Below the pieces are notes generated by a model. That model saw nothing but the letters and a program-made list of their open reading frames with translations, had not been told where the DNA came from and made no database searches. A DNA stretch of 64,000 nt from Cellulomonas sp. HZM (GTDB lineage: Bacteria; Actinomycetota; Actinomycetes; Actinomycetales; Cellulomonadaceae): assembly GCF_000708885.1 (NCBI RefSeq), contig NZ_JEOE01000003.1, positions 62,001 through 126,000 on the forward strand, written 5' to 3'. Made by a program: the position numbers and the translations under genes. This document shows positions 62,025 to 64,000 of the stretch, in pieces. The stretch's first letter is position 1. Each line of letters opens with the position of its first letter.

Positions 62025-62206
62025 GATCGGGAGCCTAGTACCGCAGATGCGGCGTGAAGGTTTCGCTCACTGCGCTTCTGCGTTTCTGTCCGCGCACGGG
62101 GACGGGGTCGACGCCGTGCGATCTCTCGCCCTGCGCGCTGCCGTCCGAGGCGGTCGCCAGCGCCCGCCGGGCACGTCGATGGCTCGCCAGGAGTAGGTTC
62201 CCCGTC

Positions 62207-63046
62207 ATGGCGAAGAAGTCGCGCGGCAAGCACGGCAAGATCCCCAACGACGTCTACGAGGCGGAGCTCTTCCGGCTGCAGACCGAGCTGGTCAAGCTCC
62301 AGGAGTGGACCAAGGCCACCGGTGCGCGGATCGTCGTGATCTTCGAAGGTCGGGACGCGGCGGGCAAGGGCGGCACCATCAAGCGGCTCACCGAGTACCT
62401 GAGCCCCCGCACAGCACGGATCACGGCGCTGCCTGCGCCGACCGAGCGCGAGCGCTCCCAGTGGTACTACCAGCGCTACGTCGCGCACCTGCCGGCGGCA
62501 GGCGAGATCGTCATCTTCGACCGCTCCTGGTACAACCGCGCCGGGGTCGAGCGCGTCATGGGCTTCTGCACGCCGCAGGAGTACAGCCAGTTCATGCGGC
62601 AGACGCCGATCTTCGAGCAGATGCTCGTCGAGGACGGCATCCTGCTGCGCAAGTACTGGTTCTCGGTGTCGGACTCCGAACAGCTCAAGCGGTTCCGCTC
62701 GCGCCTCAGGGACCCGCTGCGGCAGTGGAAGCTGTCATCGATGGACCTCGAGTCGATCTCGCGCTGGGAGGACTACTCACGCGCCAAGGACGAGATGCTG
62801 GTGCACACGGACGTGCCCGCCGCGCCCTGGTACCTCGTCGAGTCCGACGTCAAGAAGCACGCCCGCCTGAACATGCTCGCGCACCTGCTCTCGACGATCC
62901 CGTACGAGGACGTGCCGCACGAGAAGATCGAGCTGCCCGAACGTCCGGCCGCGTCGAGCGGGTACGAGCGGCCGCCACGCGAGCTGTCGACCTGGGTCCC
63001 GGACCACGTCGCCGCCCTGCGGGGCGACCCGGAGAAGGACCTGTAG
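62207..63046 (+). CDS. ppk2: Polyphosphate kinase 2
   Basis: 279 residues, one-domain class I PPK2. Transfers phosphate between polyphosphate and nucleoside diphosphates. Seen: Walker A FEGRDAAGKGGTIKR (46-60), lid region LPAPTERERSQWYYQRY, Walker B IVIFDRSWYNRAGVERVMGF, and RLRDPLRQWKLSSMDLESISRW. ATG at 62207 with TAGGTT (62194-62199) 7 bases upstream. Stand-alone gene. Confidence 0.95.
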   Translation: MAKKSRGKHGKIPNDVYEAELFRLQTELVKLQEWTKATGARIVVIFEGRDAAGKGGTIKRLTEYLSPRTARITALPAPTERERSQWYYQRYVAHLPAAGEIVIFDRSWYNRAGVERVMGFCTPQEYSQFMRQTPIFEQMLVEDGILLRKYWFSVSDSEQLKRFRSRLRDPLRQWKLSSMDLESISRWEDYSRAKDEMLVHTDVPAAPWYLVESDVKKHARLNMLAHLLSTIPYEDVPHEKIELPERPAASSGYERPPRELSTWVPDHVAALRGDPEKDL

Positions 63047-63088
63047 CGCACGTTGCACGCCGGGGCGCCACCTGCGACGTTGGACCAC

Positions 63089-64000
63089 ATGGCGATGCCC
63101 GGACCCCCGCTGCGCGTGCGGGTGCCCGTCGTGTCCCCCTCGGTGCGCGACTTCCTCGCGACCGAGGCCGGCTCGGCCGTCGTGCTGCTCGCCGCCACCG
63201 TCGTCGCGCTCGTGTGGGCGAACTCGCCGTGGTCGGACGCCTACGCGACGTTCTGGTCGACCGACGCGGGTGCGCACGTGGGCCGCTGGGCGCTCGAGCT
63301 CGACCTGCGGGACTGGGTCAACGACGCCGCGATGGCCGTGTTCTTCGCGGTCGTCGGCCTCGAGATCGCACGCGAGGTCAGCCACGGGGAGCTCCGCGAG
63401 CGCCGCACCGTCGCCGTGCCCGCGCTCGGCGCCCTCGGCGGCCTCCTCGTCCCGGTGCTCATCTACCTCGCGTTCACGCTCGGAACCGGCGACGAGCACG
63501 GGTGGGGCACCGTGATGTCGACCGACACCGCGTTCCTCGTCGGGATCCTCGCGCTGTTCGGGCCCGCATGCCCGGACCGCCTGCGGCTGTTCCTGCTCAC
63601 GCTCGCGATCGTCGACGACATCGGCGCGATCACCGTCATGGCGGTCGTCTACTCGGACCACGTCTCCGCACCCGCGCTCGCCGTCGCGGCGGCACTCGTG
63701 CTCGCGATGCTCGTGCTGCGCTGGCTGCGCGTGTGGCAGGTGACGCCGTACGTCGTGTGCGGCGTCCTGCTGTGGCTGGCCGTGCACGCCTCGGGCGTGC
63801 ACGCGACGCTCGCCGGCGTCCTCGTCGGGCTGCTCGTGCCCGCGAGCCTGCCGCGGCGCGAGCACGTCGAGGCCGTACCCGGGTACGCGGGCGACCTCGT
63901 GGACGACACGACCGCCGAGCGCGAGCACCTCGCCGAGCTCGCCGCGCGCGCCGCCGTCCCGACCGGCGACCGGCTCCAGCGCATGCTGCACCCGTGGAGC
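63089..64000 (+). CDS. nhaA: Na+/H+ antiporter NhaA, partial
   Basis: 304 residues before the window ends. Membrane antiporter. Seen: FLATEAGSAVVLLAATVVALVWANSP, AVFFAVVGLEIAREVSHGEL, MSTDTAFLVGILALFG, and LAIVDDIGAITVMAVVY with the ion-binding Asp pair near 173-174. A hydrophilic stretch begins near 290. ATG at 63089; GACGTT (63076-63081) lies 7 bases before it. The C-terminus is beyond the right edge. Confidence 0.93.
   Translation, partial: MAMPGPPLRVRVPVVSPSVRDFLATEAGSAVVLLAATVVALVWANSPWSDAYATFWSTDAGAHVGRWALELDLRDWVNDAAMAVFFAVVGLEIAREVSHGELRERRTVAVPALGALGGLLVPVLIYLAFTLGTGDEHGWGTVMSTDTAFLVGILALFGPACPDRLRLFLLTLAIVDDIGAITVMAVVYSDHVSAPALAVAAALVLAMLVLRWLRVWQVTPYVVCGVLLWLAVHASGVHATLAGVLVGLLVPASLPRREHVEAVPGYAGDLVDDTTAEREHLAELAARAAVPTGDRLQRMLHPWS

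Noticed and set aside
1-64000. tRNA, rRNA, riboswitch, insertion sequence, prophage or replication origin
   Set aside because: None seen on reading both strands; small structured RNAs could still be missed without a covariance-model search.

Overview
The window reads as chromosomal DNA of a high-G+C actinobacterium, most likely Cellulomonas or a close relative. Supporting signs: very GC-rich codon use throughout, a WhiB1-type regulator beside a PdtaS-type kinase, two sugar ABC importers that both lack an ATP-binding subunit, CelR/CebR-type operator boxes in front of a cellobiose-type importer, coproporphyrin-dependent heme genes, and many genes with a -10 hexamer 6-8 bases before the start codon (leaderless mRNA). 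The genus is inferred; no rRNA or marker gene is present. I see no tRNA, rRNA, CRISPR array, transposase, integrase or phage gene.

Layout. 1-6700: cell-envelope glycopolymer genes (partial wecC, wecB, a GT2 glycosyltransferase, galE, two LytR-CpsA-Psr ligases). 6728-10263: purE-purK, a GtrA membrane protein and manA. 10445-18085: an OmpR-type two-component pair, then a NarL-type pair followed by a MacB/FtsX-type ABC exporter. 18363-22082: an unaccompanied EssC/EccC-like protein with three ATPase modules. 22104-25612: a small membrane protein, whiB1, pdtaS and a DUF2505 protein. 25842-30613: an importer of cellobiose/cello-oligosaccharide type with its LacI regulator and operators. 30665-35601: proline catabolism (putA-like) divergent from glutamate dehydrogenase. 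35676-38068: META protein, hemQ, hemH. 38237-44973: a second sugar importer with a GH13 alpha-glucosidase and a LacI regulator, all on the minus strand.

45200-48004: a Ser/Thr kinase, a flavodoxin, a MarR regulator and a NYN-domain protein. 48353-52163: a membrane protein coupled to a 1041-residue LxxG heptad-repeat surface protein. 52256-56721: a lipoprotein hydrolase, a CbiX-like chelatase, a DUF1697 protein and an ABC-2 exporter. 56821-62024: a HIT protein and a molybdenum island (sulfite-oxidase-like enzyme, modC, modB, modA, HTH-TOBE protein). 62207-64000: ppk2 and a partial nhaA.

Functional links. WecB and WecC make UDP-ManNAcA, GalE makes UDP-Gal, the GT2 enzyme builds a polymer and the LCP proteins probably attach it to peptidoglycan. 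The sugar importers probably share an MsiK-type ATPase encoded elsewhere. PutA and glutamate dehydrogenase together connect proline to 2-oxoglutarate. The Mod proteins supply molybdate for the adjacent molybdoenzyme. The most unusual signals are the orphan EssC-like ATPase, the heptad-repeat protein with near-identical DNA repeats, about a dozen short tandem duplications mostly of 12 bp, the long perfect hairpins, and the many leaderless starts.
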